From Leptolyngbyaceae cyanobacterium M33_DOE_097 (lineage in GTDB: Bacteria > Cyanobacteriota > Cyanobacteriia > Leptolyngbyales > Leptolyngbyaceae), in contig DVDV01000436.1 of NCBI GenBank assembly GCA_015296075.1, positions 1 through 39,640 on the forward strand: a stretch of 39,640 nt of DNA, read 5' to 3'. The notes below the pieces were generated by a model. It had not been told where the DNA came from, did no database searches, and worked only from the letters and a program-made list of their open reading frames with translations. This document shows, one piece after another, positions 1 to 9,900 of the stretch. Position 1 is the first letter of the stretch. Each line of letters opens with the position of its first letter. The position numbers were made by a program, and so were the translations under genes.

Positions 1-131
1 AGCAGGCTATACACTAATCCTTGGGCGTGTTGAACAATGGTTTCCATAACCGTTCAGTTAAATTTTGATTACGCCCTTTCTTTCAGATTTTTCCTTCTTT
101 GGCAACCCCTTGTTGAAACTGGTGCAAGATC

Positions 132-404
132 TCAGTTAACGTTTTCAGCCCCTTCTTTGATGGATTCGATTAAGCCATTATTATCGTCTGTTTTTGACCC
201 CTTCTGAGTCTCACTGTTCATTCCAGGAACCGCGCGATCGCGTACGTAGGCTTTTGTCTCAGATTTGATCGTGTCTGCCTGTGCGGGAGCCGAGAAAACG
301 CTCTGACCAATGCTAATGCCGAGGCATAGAGTTAGGGTTACAAGTAAAGTAGCGATGGCTTTTCGGAGTTGCGCGATTGGAAGAAAAGTTGTTTCGGGTT
401 TCAT
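132..404 (-). CDS. Small secreted or lipid-exposed protein, unknown function
   Basis: This is a 90-residue protein if translation begins at the ATG at 404, which I chose because a GTGAG-like ribosome site lies just upstream and because a typical signal peptide then begins at once. Residues about 15-38 form a hydrophobic core and A-Q-A at 41-43 is a good signal-peptidase site, leaving a mature peptide of about 47 charged, polar residues ending in a predicted short helix. The reading frame stays open upstream to 467, but those residues look like untranslated leader. I do not recognise the family. A run of four C at 149-152 is followed in the other frame by an open, helix-like tail, so the C terminus may be truncated by a frameshift (see findings). 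No neighbour suggests a role. Confidence 0.55.
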   Translation of the reverse strand: MKPETTFLPIAQLRKAIATLLVTLTLCLGISIGQSVFSAPAQADTIKSETKAYVRDRAVPGMNSETQKGSKTDDNNGLIESIKEGAENVN

Positions 405-543
405 AAAAAACTCACTTGAATTTACTTCCCTAGTTTTGAGTTTCTGCCTTGTTGGAACATCAATCAAACGACAGAGTGCCGAGGAGGAACTATTTTAAGA
501 AGTCTGAAAACTCTGTGGAATCGACGGTTTGAGTGAAAAGTCT

Positions 544-2181
544 TCAGGTGTCCGCTGCTTTCAAAATTCCATTGCTGGTAGCAAAGAGTCCCAACGTTTT
601 ATACCCAACTTGCTCAAATAAAACGACAATTTTATCGTCTTCGTATCGCATCACAGTGCCTGTTCCCCAAGACTTATGGATTACTTGAGAATTGAGGGGA
701 AACGGTTGATGCGAAGTTTCTGCTTGAACGACACCCGATCGACAGTTATCACAGTTGTCGCAAGGCTTTTCATACTGTTCGCCAAAGTAATTAAGCAAAA
801 ACTCACGACGGCAGTCTCGCACCTCTGCATAGTTGAGCATCATTTCTAGCCGCGATCGCGTCATTTTTTGATACTGTTCCTGAGCGGTAACTGCTTCTTC
901 TAGAGCACTTGCTAAATCTTCAGGTTGGTCTTCGGCAATCACTTTTCCAGAAGGTGAAATTTCTACCACGCCCACTTCTTCTAAGCGACTGATTGCCTGA
1001 CTCACTTTTGACTCAGATAACTGTGTTGCTTGCTTTACCTCTTTGACTGCCAACGGTTCTTCTGCTTCCTGAATTGTCTGGGCAACTTGTTCAACCTGAG
1101 CCACATCAATCTGTCCACTGCCAGCAAAAAAACGTCGCAACTTTAGATCTTCTGGATTGTAGAACAGCAGAGCCTTGGCGGATTCTCCATCCCGTCCGGC
1201 CCGACCAATCTCTTGATAGTAGGAATCGATCGAATCGCTGATGTCAGAGTGAAACACAAAGCGCACATTCGGCTTATCAACACCCATCCCAAAAGCAGTA
1301 GTAGCAACAATCACCTCAATTTCATCTTGCATAAAAGCGGTCTGGGTTTGTTCCCGATCCGATGCTTTCATGCCAGCGTGATAAGGTGCGGCTGTGATGC
1401 CTTGCTCGACCAGTGCATCGGCAATTTCTTGCGATCGCTTCCGGGTTGCCGTGTAGATAATGCCTGGTTTTTCCGCTTTTAGCACTCGTTTGAGTAGAGC
1501 CGATTGCTTTTCGTCATCGTCATCGTAGCGTTCCACAGCCAGGTGAATGTTCGGGCGGTCAAATCCTTGCACGATTACCCGTGGGTCTCGCATCGCCAAA
1601 CGTTCTAGAATCTCGGTTCGCACAAGAGGGGCTGCGGTAGCTGTCAACGCCAGAACGGTCGGATGTCCCAAAAAGTCGATGATGTTACCCAGGCGTAGAT
1701 AATCGGGGCGAAAGTCGTGCCCCCACTCACTCACACAGTGTGCTTCATCCACCACAAATAGGGATGGTTGTGCATTTTTCAGTTGCTCCAGGATCGCCTC
1801 ATTGTTGAACTGCTCAGGTGCCAAAAAGATAAACTCCAGTTCACCCGCTTCCAGTGCTTGTAAGGCTTGTTCGCGATCGCTCTGCTTCATTGTGGAGTTG
1901 ATCTGCGCGGCTGTGCCCCATTCCTGAGTCGCAATTGTTTCCACCTGGTCGTATTGCAGAGCAATCAGCGGCGAGACAACCACGGTCGCACCGGGAATTT
2001 CCAGGGCTGCCAGTTGGTAAATTGCCGACTTGCCGGAGCCAGTTGGCATCACAACCAGTGTATCTTGACCATTCAAAACAGATTGAATTGCAGCCTCTTG
2101 CCCAGGACGCAGTTGATCAAAGCCAAAATATTCCTGGGCAATCTTTTGCAACTGTTTGTTGCGTTTTCGACGCGGAGGCAT
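544..2181 (-). CDS. recQ: ATP-dependent DNA helicase RecQ
   Basis: This 545-residue protein is a superfamily-2 3'-5' DNA helicase of the RecQ family, used in recombinational repair and in restarting stalled forks. The Walker A motif T-G-S-G-K-S is at about 47-52, the DEAH box at 145-148 followed by the RecQ-specific aromatic loop ([13 protein letters not shown]), and the motif VI arginine finger stretch [10 protein letters not shown] lies near 330. Four cysteines (about 457, 474, 477, 480) form the RecQ zinc-binding subdomain. The usual C-terminal HRDC domain is absent. Instead the last ~50 residues form a small beta-rich unit (K-S-W-G-T-G-T-V...V-V-L-F-E), which resembles the short DUF3553-like tail of other RecQ proteins. 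The gene follows the DUF6335-like gene by 4 bp and its AGGAG ribosome site lies inside that gene's end, so the two are probably co-translated. Confidence 0.95.
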   Translation of the reverse strand: MPPRRKRNKQLQKIAQEYFGFDQLRPGQEAAIQSVLNGQDTLVVMPTGSGKSAIYQLAALEIPGATVVVSPLIALQYDQVETIATQEWGTAAQINSTMKQSDREQALQALEAGELEFIFLAPEQFNNEAILEQLKNAQPSLFVVDEAHCVSEWGHDFRPDYLRLGNIIDFLGHPTVLALTATAAPLVRTEILERLAMRDPRVIVQGFDRPNIHLAVERYDDDDEKQSALLKRVLKAEKPGIIYTATRKRSQEIADALVEQGITAAPYHAGMKASDREQTQTAFMQDEIEVIVATTAFGMGVDKPNVRFVFHSDISDSIDSYYQEIGRAGRDGESAKALLFYNPEDLKLRRFFAGSGQIDVAQVEQVAQTIQEAEEPLAVKEVKQATQLSESKVSQAISRLEEVGVVEISPSGKVIAEDQPEDLASALEEAVTAQEQYQKMTRSRLEMMLNYAEVRDCRREFLLNYFGEQYEKPCDNCDNCRSGVVQAETSHQPFPLNSQVIHKSWGTGTVMRYEDDKIVVLFEQVGYKTLGLFATSNGILKAADT

Positions 2182-2185
2182 AGGT

Positions 2186-2683
2186 TTAGCGCTCCTGGCG
2201 TTCCTCGTAGTCTTCTGAGGATTTGGGTTCTAACTCCCAACGCCGCTCATCTCGGTTCTCTAGCAAGTCATTTGTCATCAAAAATGCCTTGTCATCCATT
2301 TCTAGACCGACAGCCCGCCCAAGATCATCCACAATATCCATGTCGGGAGTGGGTGCAGTCCCGCCTACGGATTCATCACCAACGGCGTTGGCTTGCTCGT
2401 AGTTCGCATCAATGTCGCCACCTGTCAACACAGCATCTGCTTCGTTGTAGTTGCGCTGGCGATCGTGAATTGTCCTGCCACCTTCGTTGTAGCCAGGAAG
2501 AGGTTGCACCCCCGTTCCATAGGATTCGGTATATTCTTGAGGTACATCACCCATATCCCCTTCGATTCCCTCTGTGGCTGGATCGTCAGTGTCAGGAATG
2601 TGGTCAGCACTGTGAAGTGATGCTTCCAGATCCACGCGGTCAGTTGGACTCTCCATCGATCGCGCATCTAATGAATCGGTCAT
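2186..2683 (-). CDS. DUF6335-like cyanobacterial acidic protein
   Basis: This is a 165-residue, strongly acidic and hydrophilic protein with no signal peptide and no membrane segment. I chose the ATG at 2683 because AGGA stands 9 nt before it; the frame is open back to 2836, but those residues are basic and unlike the rest. Recognisable blocks are the central [12 protein letters not shown], the [21 protein letters not shown] stretch and the C-terminal [17 protein letters not shown] segment, which I recall from a widespread cyanobacterial family called DUF6335. Its function is unknown. The stop lies 4 bp before recQ and carries the recQ ribosome site, which suggests a two-gene operon, but a functional link to the helicase is only inference from position. 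Confidence 0.7.
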   Translation of the reverse strand: MTDSLDARSMESPTDRVDLEASLHSADHIPDTDDPATEGIEGDMGDVPQEYTESYGTGVQPLPGYNEGGRTIHDRQRNYNEADAVLTGGDIDANYEQANAVGDESVGGTAPTPDMDIVDDLGRAVGLEMDDKAFLMTNDLLENRDERRWELEPKSSEDYEERQER

Positions 2684-3148
2684 GCTACTGAATCCTCTTC
2701 TTCTCGTGTTTTCAGCATAACGAGGGGAGTGTGCAGCGACATCATCCCCTTCTCCCATTTTGATCTGCCTCCATCTCTCTCTAGAGAGCGAGGTGAAAAT
2801 CTTTAGTCGCGGAATGACAATTAATTGTGAATGCAAATAGAACAGTGCTGGAAAAAGTTAAGACGGGTGCAAGCAGCGGGGATGCAGCTCCCACATTCCT
2901 TAACACCAAACTTGATGCGTAGCACTATAGCGAACGCGTGAATAGTCTAATGTTGCTACATCTATCGATTGGTGCATTACTCTAAACCTGTATCAGATTT
3001 ATGATGTTAGCGCTCTTTTAATTTGCTTTTATTTGATCTATCAGTGAATTAATCAATTCACCAATAATGTTTTATGGGTTGTAGAAATTGCTACTAGATG
3101 GCCAGATATATCTTGTAGTCAGCTAGTAGCGACATTTAAGGAATTTGC
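2684..3148. other. Divergent intergenic region between DUF6335-like gene and glucosidase
   Basis: This 465-bp gap separates divergently transcribed genes and should contain both promoters. I see no gene in it. It holds a perfect 7-4-7 inverted repeat at 3044-3061 (GTGAATT, AATC, AATTCAC), which could be an operator, and a stem-loop at 3090-3130 close to the glucosidase start, described separately. I could not place -35 and -10 elements with confidence. Confidence 0.5.
3090..3130 (+). other. Leader stem-loop before the glucosidase gene
   Basis: The perfect 8-bp arms GCTACTAG (3090-3097) and CTAGTAGC (3123-3130) enclose 25 nt. The structure ends only 18 nt before the ATG at 3149 and just upstream of the AAGGA ribosome site, so it could influence translation if it lies in the transcript. 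No T-run follows, so it is not a terminator. Confidence 0.35.
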
Positions 3149-5851
3149 ATGACTGCTGAAGAACAGAGACTACAAGCAGAACGCGATCGCACCGCTTATT
3201 GGAGCCGCTGGGGACCGTACCTTTCTGAACGGCAATGGGGTACGGTGCGCGAAGACTATTCTGCCGATGGTGATGCCTGGAACTATTTTCCCCATGATCA
3301 CGCGCGATCGCGGGCGTATCGCTGGGGTGAAGATGGCATCGCGGGAATTTCTGACAACCATCAGCGCTTGTGTTTTGCGATCGCCCTATGGAACGGGGTT
3401 GATCCCATCTTAAAAGAGCGTATGTTTGGTCTAAACAGCACTGAGGGAAATCATGGCGAAGATGTCAAAGAATATTATTTTTATTTAGACAATACTCCAT
3501 CGCATTCCTATATGAAGTGCTTGTATAAATATCCTCAACAGGCATTTCCCTATGAGCAATTGCTGGAGGAGAATCAACAACGGGGCTATCAAGATCCAGA
3601 ATTTGAGCTGCTAGAAACGGGAATTTTTGATGCCGATCAGTATTTTGATGTCTATGTAGAATATGCAAAAAACTCACCCGAAGATATTTTGATCTGGGTG
3701 CATGTTGCCAATCGAGCTGCTGAAGCAAAAACGTTGCATCTACTGCCCACACTCTGGTTTCGCAATAGTTGGTCATGGGGCTATGATGTGGAAAAACCCA
3801 GACTCGAACTCGCCCCAAGTTCCAACGCGATCGCGGCCTCCCATCCTGAGTTGGGGCAGCATTGGCTCTACTTCCAGGAGTCAGAAGCCGTTTTATTTAC
3901 TGAAAATGAAACGAACTCAGAGCGCTTGTTTAACGTGCCCAATCCATCGCCTTATGTGAAAGATGGTATACACAACTACTTGATTCATGGTCAACAAGCA
4001 GCCGTAAATCCTGAGCAGACTGGCACTAAGGCCGCGATTCATTACGTGCTGACGGTTCCAGCGGGAGAAACGCGATCGCTGCAATTGCGCTTAACAGATA
4101 TCCCCCCTGACAGTAATGGGCAGGCTCCTTTTGCCAACTTTGAAAGCATCTTTCACACACGCCAACAGGAAGCAAACGCATTCTACGATCGCGTAACACA
4201 AACGTGTCAGCTCACAGATGATGAACGCAGCGTACAGCGGCAAGCATTTGCAGGCATGTTGTGGACGAAACAGTTCTACTATTTTGTGTTAGAAGACTGG
4301 CTCAAGGGCGATCCGGCTGGACCTGCCCCCCCACCCGAACGTCAGCAGATTCGCAATCATGACTGGCTGCATCTGTTCAACGATGACATTCTCTCAATGC
4401 CCGACAAGTGGGAGTTTCCCTGGTATGCCGTGTGGGATATGGCCTTTCATGTGTTGCCGTTGGCGATGATCGATCCCCAATTTGCCAAACGGCAATTGCA
4501 ACGACTGACGCGAGAATGGTACATGCATCCAAATGGGCAACTACCCGCCTATGAGTGGTCATTTAGTGATGGTAATCCACCTTTGCTGGCCTGGTCTGCG
4601 ATGCGTGTGTATCAGATTGAGCAAGCAGTCTACGGGCGTAAGGATAGAAAATTTCTAGAGCGGGTGTTTCAAAAATTACTGCTGAACTTTACCTGGTGGA
4701 CAAATCGGGTTGACACCGAAGGGCGAAACGTCTTTCAGGGTGGTTTCTTGGGGATGGATAATATTGGCGTATTTGACCGCAACAGCACGTTGCCGGGTGG
4801 GGGTTATCTGACCCAGTCGGATGGCACCAGTTGGATGGCGATGTATGCGTTGAATATGCTCACCATTGCTCTAGAACTGGCAAAAGAAAATTCCGCTTAT
4901 GAAGATATCGCCAGTAAGTTTTTTGAGCATTTTTTGCGGATCGCGAACGCGATGAATGGAATTGGTGAAGCAGAAATGCCTCTTTGGGATGACGAAGATG
5001 GCTTCTACTACGATGCTTTGCATTTTCCTCACTGTGGTAAGTCCGTTTTGCTCAAGGTGCGATCGCTCGTGGGTCTAGTTCCACTGTTTGCGGTTACACC
5101 GATGGAGCCAGCCACGCTTGAACAGTTTCCAGACTTTAAACGCCGAACTGAATGGTTTATTCAACATCGGCCTGATCTCACCTCCGGTATTGCCTGTATG
5201 CAACGCCACGGACAGGGCGATCGCAGACTTTTGGCGATCGTCGATCAAGAGCGCTTACATCGTCTACTGACACGTCTGCTGGATGAAAACGAATTTTTGA
5301 GTGAGTATGGTATCCGTTCTATCTCCAAATACCACGCCGAGCATCCCTATGTGTTTGAGGTAGAGGGGCAACGGTATGAGGTGAACTACGAGCCAGCCGA
5401 ATCAAGAGGCAATATGTTTGGTGGTAACTCTAACTGGCGTGGCCCGATCTGGTTGCAGATGAATCTGCTGATTGTTGAAGCGTTACAAGAATTTTATATA
5501 TACTTTGGGGATGATTTTAAGGTAGAGTGCCCGACAGGTTCGGGGCGTGAAATGACATTGAGAGAAGTCGCCATCAACCTCTCCCAACGGCTGATTAAAA
5601 TCTTCACCCGTGATGGATTAGGACAGCGCCCAGTCTTTGGTAATCAGTCAAAATTTCAGACGGACCCTCACTGGCGCGACTATATCCTGTTCCACGAATA
5701 TTACAATGGTGAGACGGGCATGGGTTTAGGGGCAAGTCACCAAACGGGTTGGGCCGGGGTGATTGCTAAACTGATTCAACTGAGTAGTCTTGACGATGTA
5801 ACAAATCAAGTTCCAGAGTTACTTAAGCGCCAGACATTAAGCGTTCAATAA
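3149..5851 (+). CDS. GH63-type glucosidase (MGH1-like)
   Basis: This 900-residue protein matches the bacterial 'glucosidase' family related to glycoside hydrolase family 63, whose eukaryotic members are mannosyl-oligosaccharide glucosidases. The N-terminal third carries the family's signature opening (W-x-x-W-G-P-Y-L-S-E-R-Q-W-G-T-V-R-E-D-Y) and a beta-rich region up to about residue 330. The rest is a predicted (alpha/alpha)6 toroid containing conserved stretches such as D-K-W-E-F-P-W-Y-A-V-W-D-M-A, L-P-A-Y-E-W-S-F-S-D-G-N-P-P and, near the end, N-W-R-G-P-I-W and H-E-Y-Y-N-G-E-T-G-M-G-L-G-A-S-H-Q-T-G-W. There is no signal peptide, so it is probably cytoplasmic. The start has a good AAGGA site 6 nt upstream. 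The substrate is unknown; members are sometimes found near glycogen or compatible-solute genes, but no such neighbour is present here. Confidence 0.85.
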   Translation: MTAEEQRLQAERDRTAYWSRWGPYLSERQWGTVREDYSADGDAWNYFPHDHARSRAYRWGEDGIAGISDNHQRLCFAIALWNGVDPILKERMFGLNSTEGNHGEDVKEYYFYLDNTPSHSYMKCLYKYPQQAFPYEQLLEENQQRGYQDPEFELLETGIFDADQYFDVYVEYAKNSPEDILIWVHVANRAAEAKTLHLLPTLWFRNSWSWGYDVEKPRLELAPSSNAIAASHPELGQHWLYFQESEAVLFTENETNSERLFNVPNPSPYVKDGIHNYLIHGQQAAVNPEQTGTKAAIHYVLTVPAGETRSLQLRLTDIPPDSNGQAPFANFESIFHTRQQEANAFYDRVTQTCQLTDDERSVQRQAFAGMLWTKQFYYFVLEDWLKGDPAGPAPPPERQQIRNHDWLHLFNDDILSMPDKWEFPWYAVWDMAFHVLPLAMIDPQFAKRQLQRLTREWYMHPNGQLPAYEWSFSDGNPPLLAWSAMRVYQIEQAVYGRKDRKFLERVFQKLLLNFTWWTNRVDTEGRNVFQGGFLGMDNIGVFDRNSTLPGGGYLTQSDGTSWMAMYALNMLTIALELAKENSAYEDIASKFFEHFLRIANAMNGIGEAEMPLWDDEDGFYYDALHFPHCGKSVLLKVRSLVGLVPLFAVTPMEPATLEQFPDFKRRTEWFIQHRPDLTSGIACMQRHGQGDRRLLAIVDQERLHRLLTRLLDENEFLSEYGIRSISKYHAEHPYVFEVEGQRYEVNYEPAESRGNMFGGNSNWRGPIWLQMNLLIVEALQEFYIYFGDDFKVECPTGSGREMTLREVAINLSQRLIKIFTRDGLGQRPVFGNQSKFQTDPHWRDYILFHEYYNGETGMGLGASHQTGWAGVIAKLIQLSSLDDVTNQVPELLKRQTLSVQ

Positions 5852-5923
5852 GCTGGAGCGATCGCGCCTTACGTTTACTGCTGTGTGAAACCGATTTCAA
5901 TTCAAACAGCGGCTCCTCTTGCA

Positions 5924-6646
5924 TTAGCGGTTGCACCGTCCCCGACTCCAACCCCATTCCTCTACTCCGACAGAAACTTCAGAACCGGGTCGAACATTGC
6001 CACGGGAGAGATCAACGAGTGTGACCTTTGTTGCAGACTGGAAATCACCGCGATAGATGGGTTGCCCCTCGGCATTGCTACCGCTTCTGGTCAACGTTGT
6101 TGTTTGGGGTGCTTGTCCAGAGCGTTGCCAGCGGATCAGGGTGAATTGTCGGTCATACTCAGCGGTGTAAGACCAACCGTTATTCATACGCCCATTGCAA
6201 GAGATTTGCTGAGAAGCGGGAGGTAAAGGCTGTGTTACGTTGCCACCGCTAGAGAGACTGCAGGTTCCTGTAGAAGTTCCCCACTCCTCAGCACTGACTG
6301 TAATCTGCGAACCTGAGTTCACATTGCCACGGGATAGATCGACCAGAGTGATGGCTGTAGCGGCTTGGAAGGATCCCGTGTAGATTGGTTCTCCCTGGGG
6401 GGTGGTGCGGCTAAAGGTCAGTGCTGTAGTCTGCGGTGCTTGCCCAGTCCGCTCCCAGCGAATTTCAGTAAAGCGCCCATTTAAAAATTTAGCGGTGTAA
6501 GACCAACCGTTATTCATCTGCCCTTTGCAGAAAAGCTGTTGGGTAGCGCTGACCGATTGGTTGTCTACCACGGGTGTCCCGATCGCTGCTAGGCCAGCTA
6601 ACAAAGCGATCGCGTAGCTTTGCAGGTTTTTCAATCTGCTCCCCAT
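5924..6646 (-). CDS. Secreted two-repeat protein, unknown function
   Basis: This 240-residue protein begins with a signal peptide (hydrophobic residues about 11-24, with a likely cleavage near S-V-S-A-T at 31-35). The mature part is two copies of one ~85-residue domain, at about 38-130 and 147-239. Each copy runs C-x-G-(Q/R)-M-N-N-G-W-S-Y-T-A, then I-R-W-x-R-(T/S)-G-Q-A-P-Q-T-T, G-x-P-I-Y-x-G-x-F-Q-x-A-T, T-L-V-D-L-S-R-G-N-V and E-E-W-G-x-S-x-G-x-C, with one cysteine at each end that could form a disulfide. The domain looks all-beta. I do not recognise a named family and no catalytic residues stand out. A binding or cell-surface role would fit, but that is inference. The gene is convergent with the glucosidase gene, 72 bp away. 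Confidence 0.7.
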   Translation of the reverse strand: MGSRLKNLQSYAIALLAGLAAIGTPVVDNQSVSATQQLFCKGQMNNGWSYTAKFLNGRFTEIRWERTGQAPQTTALTFSRTTPQGEPIYTGSFQAATAITLVDLSRGNVNSGSQITVSAEEWGTSTGTCSLSSGGNVTQPLPPASQQISCNGRMNNGWSYTAEYDRQFTLIRWQRSGQAPQTTTLTRSGSNAEGQPIYRGDFQSATKVTLVDLSRGNVRPGSEVSVGVEEWGWSRGRCNR

Positions 6647-6915
6647 TGATCGTTGCCTTTTGCTAATTTGATTGATATGGATAATAAAATACAGAGTAAA
6701 TCTATGAAAGTTATAAGATTAAGGAGACAAAATTCCAATCAATTGGATACGGATAAATTTTGGTAAAACTTAACATTTCAATATTTTGGGGCGTTCTACC
6801 GCTCCTGTTAGATGACAAAGTGTTGAAACTGAGTGCTAAGAATGCAACCTAACATTGGCAGCACTTTCAGGCACGCGATTTGCCCTGGCTGAATTGAGCC
6901 GCACCACCTCAAGAC

Positions 6916-9900
6916 CTATACCGTTTCTGTCAAAACCTGCGCGATCGCCCGGATCAATGCATCTGGTTTGACTGGTTTTGGAATATGCTTTTGGAATCCA
7001 GCTGCCATTGCCTGTTGATAATCAATCTCTCCAGCGTAGGCTGTGAGTGAGATCGCGGGAACTTTCCCCCCCTGGTCAATTCGGAGCGATCGCACCTGCT
7101 GCATCAACATATATCCATCCATCTCAGGCATGCCAATGTCACTAATTAACAGATCAAACAGTGGTTTTGTTTGCAGAATGGTTCTAATCGCTTCCCGCGC
7201 AGATGCCACTGACACCACGCTAGCACCCGCTTGTTCCAGTAGAAAAACAAGCAACTCGCGAGTGTCTGTATCATCGTCAACAACTAAGATGCGTAGATTA
7301 GAAAGTGGATGGGAACTAGGGAAATTGAGGAGTGTGTCATCCAGCGATCGCCCTGCTTCATCTTCTCTCAGTAGTGGCAAGCGAACGGTGAAACTTGCTC
7401 CTAGACCCTCGCCAGGGCTGTCAGCACGAATCGTACCACCGTGTAGCTCTACTAGGTGTCTGACGATCGCGAGGCCAAGTCCTAGACCGCCAAACTTTCG
7501 GGTTGTGGCTCCATCCTCTTGTCTAAAGTAATCAAACACATGCGGCAAGAAATCAGGATCAATACCTTTCCCTGTATCATTGACGGTGATTTGAGCATAC
7601 GTGTAGGGCTGTGGAGCGCTGCTGGTCTGAACATCGGGGGGGGCACTACCTGACTCGCTGCCTGCACCACCTTCCCAACTTCTGATTTGTTCTAAGCAGA
7701 CTTCGACTCGGCCGCCAGCAGGCGTGAATTTCACGCCATTTGATACTAAATTCCACACGACTTGTTGCAGACGGGTTGAGTCGCCTAACACGAGGCCAAT
7801 CTTGGGATCAAGCTTCGTCTCAATCTGAATGGATTTAGCTTCAGCCGCTAAGCGCACGGTTTCGATCGCCGCCTGAATCGTCGCTGCTAAATTGACCGGG
7901 CCGATTGCAAGGCTCAGTTTACCCTGCAAAATGCGAGAAACGTCAAGCAAGTCTTCAATCAGTTCGGCTTGTAACTGAGCATTGCGCTCAATCGTTTCCA
8001 GGGCTTTTTGTGACTTCGCAGGGTTCAGCTTGCCTTTCTGCAAAAGTCGCGACCAGCCTAGAATGGGGTTCAACGGCGATCGCAATTCGTGGGAGAGTAC
8101 CGCCAGAAATTCGTCTTTAATGCGATTCGCTTTTTCGGCTGCTTCACGGGCCGCTTGTTCTCTGTGTAAAAGCTGTTCGCGTTCTGCTTCGGCGCGCTTT
8201 TGCTCCGTGATGTCTAAAACCGTACCTGTGAAACGCAGAGGTTTTCCAGTTGAACCAAAATAGGCTTGTCCGCGTGCTTTGATCCAGCGCTCAATGCCAT
8301 CTTGAATTCCAATGGCACGGTATTCTATATCGTAAATACCACCACTTTCCGGGTTGAGTGCGTGTTGAACTACCCGTTCCACCCGATCAACATCATCGGG
8401 ATGCAAACTTTGAAAGAAGACATCTAAATTCGTTTCAGCATCAGGTGGCAAACCAAACATCGTTTTACAGCCAATATCCCAAGTCAACTCGTTGGTGCTG
8501 GGGTTTAAATCCCAGGTGCCTAGTTGAGCCGACTCGATCGCAATTCGGAGCCGATCTTCACTTTGACGAATCGCGGCTTCAGCCCGTTTGCGATCGCTCA
8601 AATCGAGAATAAACGCGACCGCTTCCTCCATAGCTTTGCCGACCAGACTAAACCCAACTAGAACGGGCACCCGACTACCATCTTTTCGAAGATACTCTTT
8701 CTCATAAGGGGCAGAGGCTCCAGTTGTTTCACGTGCCTCAGTAATCATCTGTTCATCTATAGGAAGATATTCAGGTGGTGTAATATCCGTCCAGCGAATT
8801 CTACCTAGCTCTAAGTCTTCGCGTGTATAGCCGATGATCCTTAAAAGCTCATCATTCGCATCATGAATTCCCCCATAGACATCGCAAAATACAATGCCAA
8901 CGACATTTGCTTCAACAAAACTTCTCAGACATTCTTCACTATTTCTGAGCGCCTCTTCGATTTGCCGCTGCTCAGTAATATCGGTATTTGTGCCAAACCA
9001 GCGCGAGATTGCACCAGTGGTATCACGAATCGGTTGTGCCCGTGATAGAAACCAGCGGTAGATGCCATCTTGACCCCGTAAAGGAAAAATATCTTCCCAG
9101 GCGTGCCCTGTTTGGAGGCAGTGATTGAAGTATTGAACGACGCGATCGCGATGGTCAGGATGCAGCGTTTGTTGCCAGCCTGTGCTTTGCATTTCTTCTA
9201 GCGTCGTGCCTGTGTATTCAAACCAGCGACGGTTGTACCAAAAGACCCAGCCATCAGCATCTGCCATCCAGGCAAACTGCGAAATGTTGTCAGCCAGCAT
9301 CCGAAAGCGTGCTTCACTTTCTTGCAGAGAGGCTTCTGCCTGCTTGCGACCGTGAATATCAAAGCACGAACCGATATAGCCTAAGAATTCTCCAGTCGGC
9401 GCAAAACGGGGGACTCCTGTGCTAAAAACCCAACGATACTCGCCATCAAAGCGGCGATGTCGATATTCTATTTCAAAGGCGCGACGAGCCTCAAATGCAG
9501 CGGTGTAAGTATCCAGGTAAGTCTGGACATCTTCTGGATGAATGCCCGCGACCCATCCATTTCCCTGTTCTTGTTCGAGTGTTCGTCCTGTAAACTTTAG
9601 CCAGGTCTGATTGAAGTACGTGCAGCATTGATCCGTTCCAGACATCCAGACTAGCATCGGGGTGGTGTCAGTCATCTGGCGAAAGCGGTCTTCACTTTCA
9701 CGCAGAGCGGCCTCGGTTTGCTTGCGTTCGCTAATATCAGCTAATGCACCAGGAAAAGCGACGGGATTTCCATTTGCGTCGTATTCCACTCTACCGCGTG
9801 CAATCACCCACCGTTCTTCCCCTTTGATATTGATGATGCGGAACTCTGAGACGGCTGCATTACCCGTTCTAATCGCATGTTGAATCTCCGTTGTGACCCG

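Noticed and set aside
1867-2691. 274-residue plus-strand frame
   Set aside because: It spans recQ and the DUF6335-like gene on the other strand, both well supported; its protein is compositionally unlike a real one.
5885-6226. 113-residue plus-strand frame
   Set aside because: It lies opposite the secreted two-repeat gene, which has a signal peptide and internal domain duplication; this is an antisense shadow.
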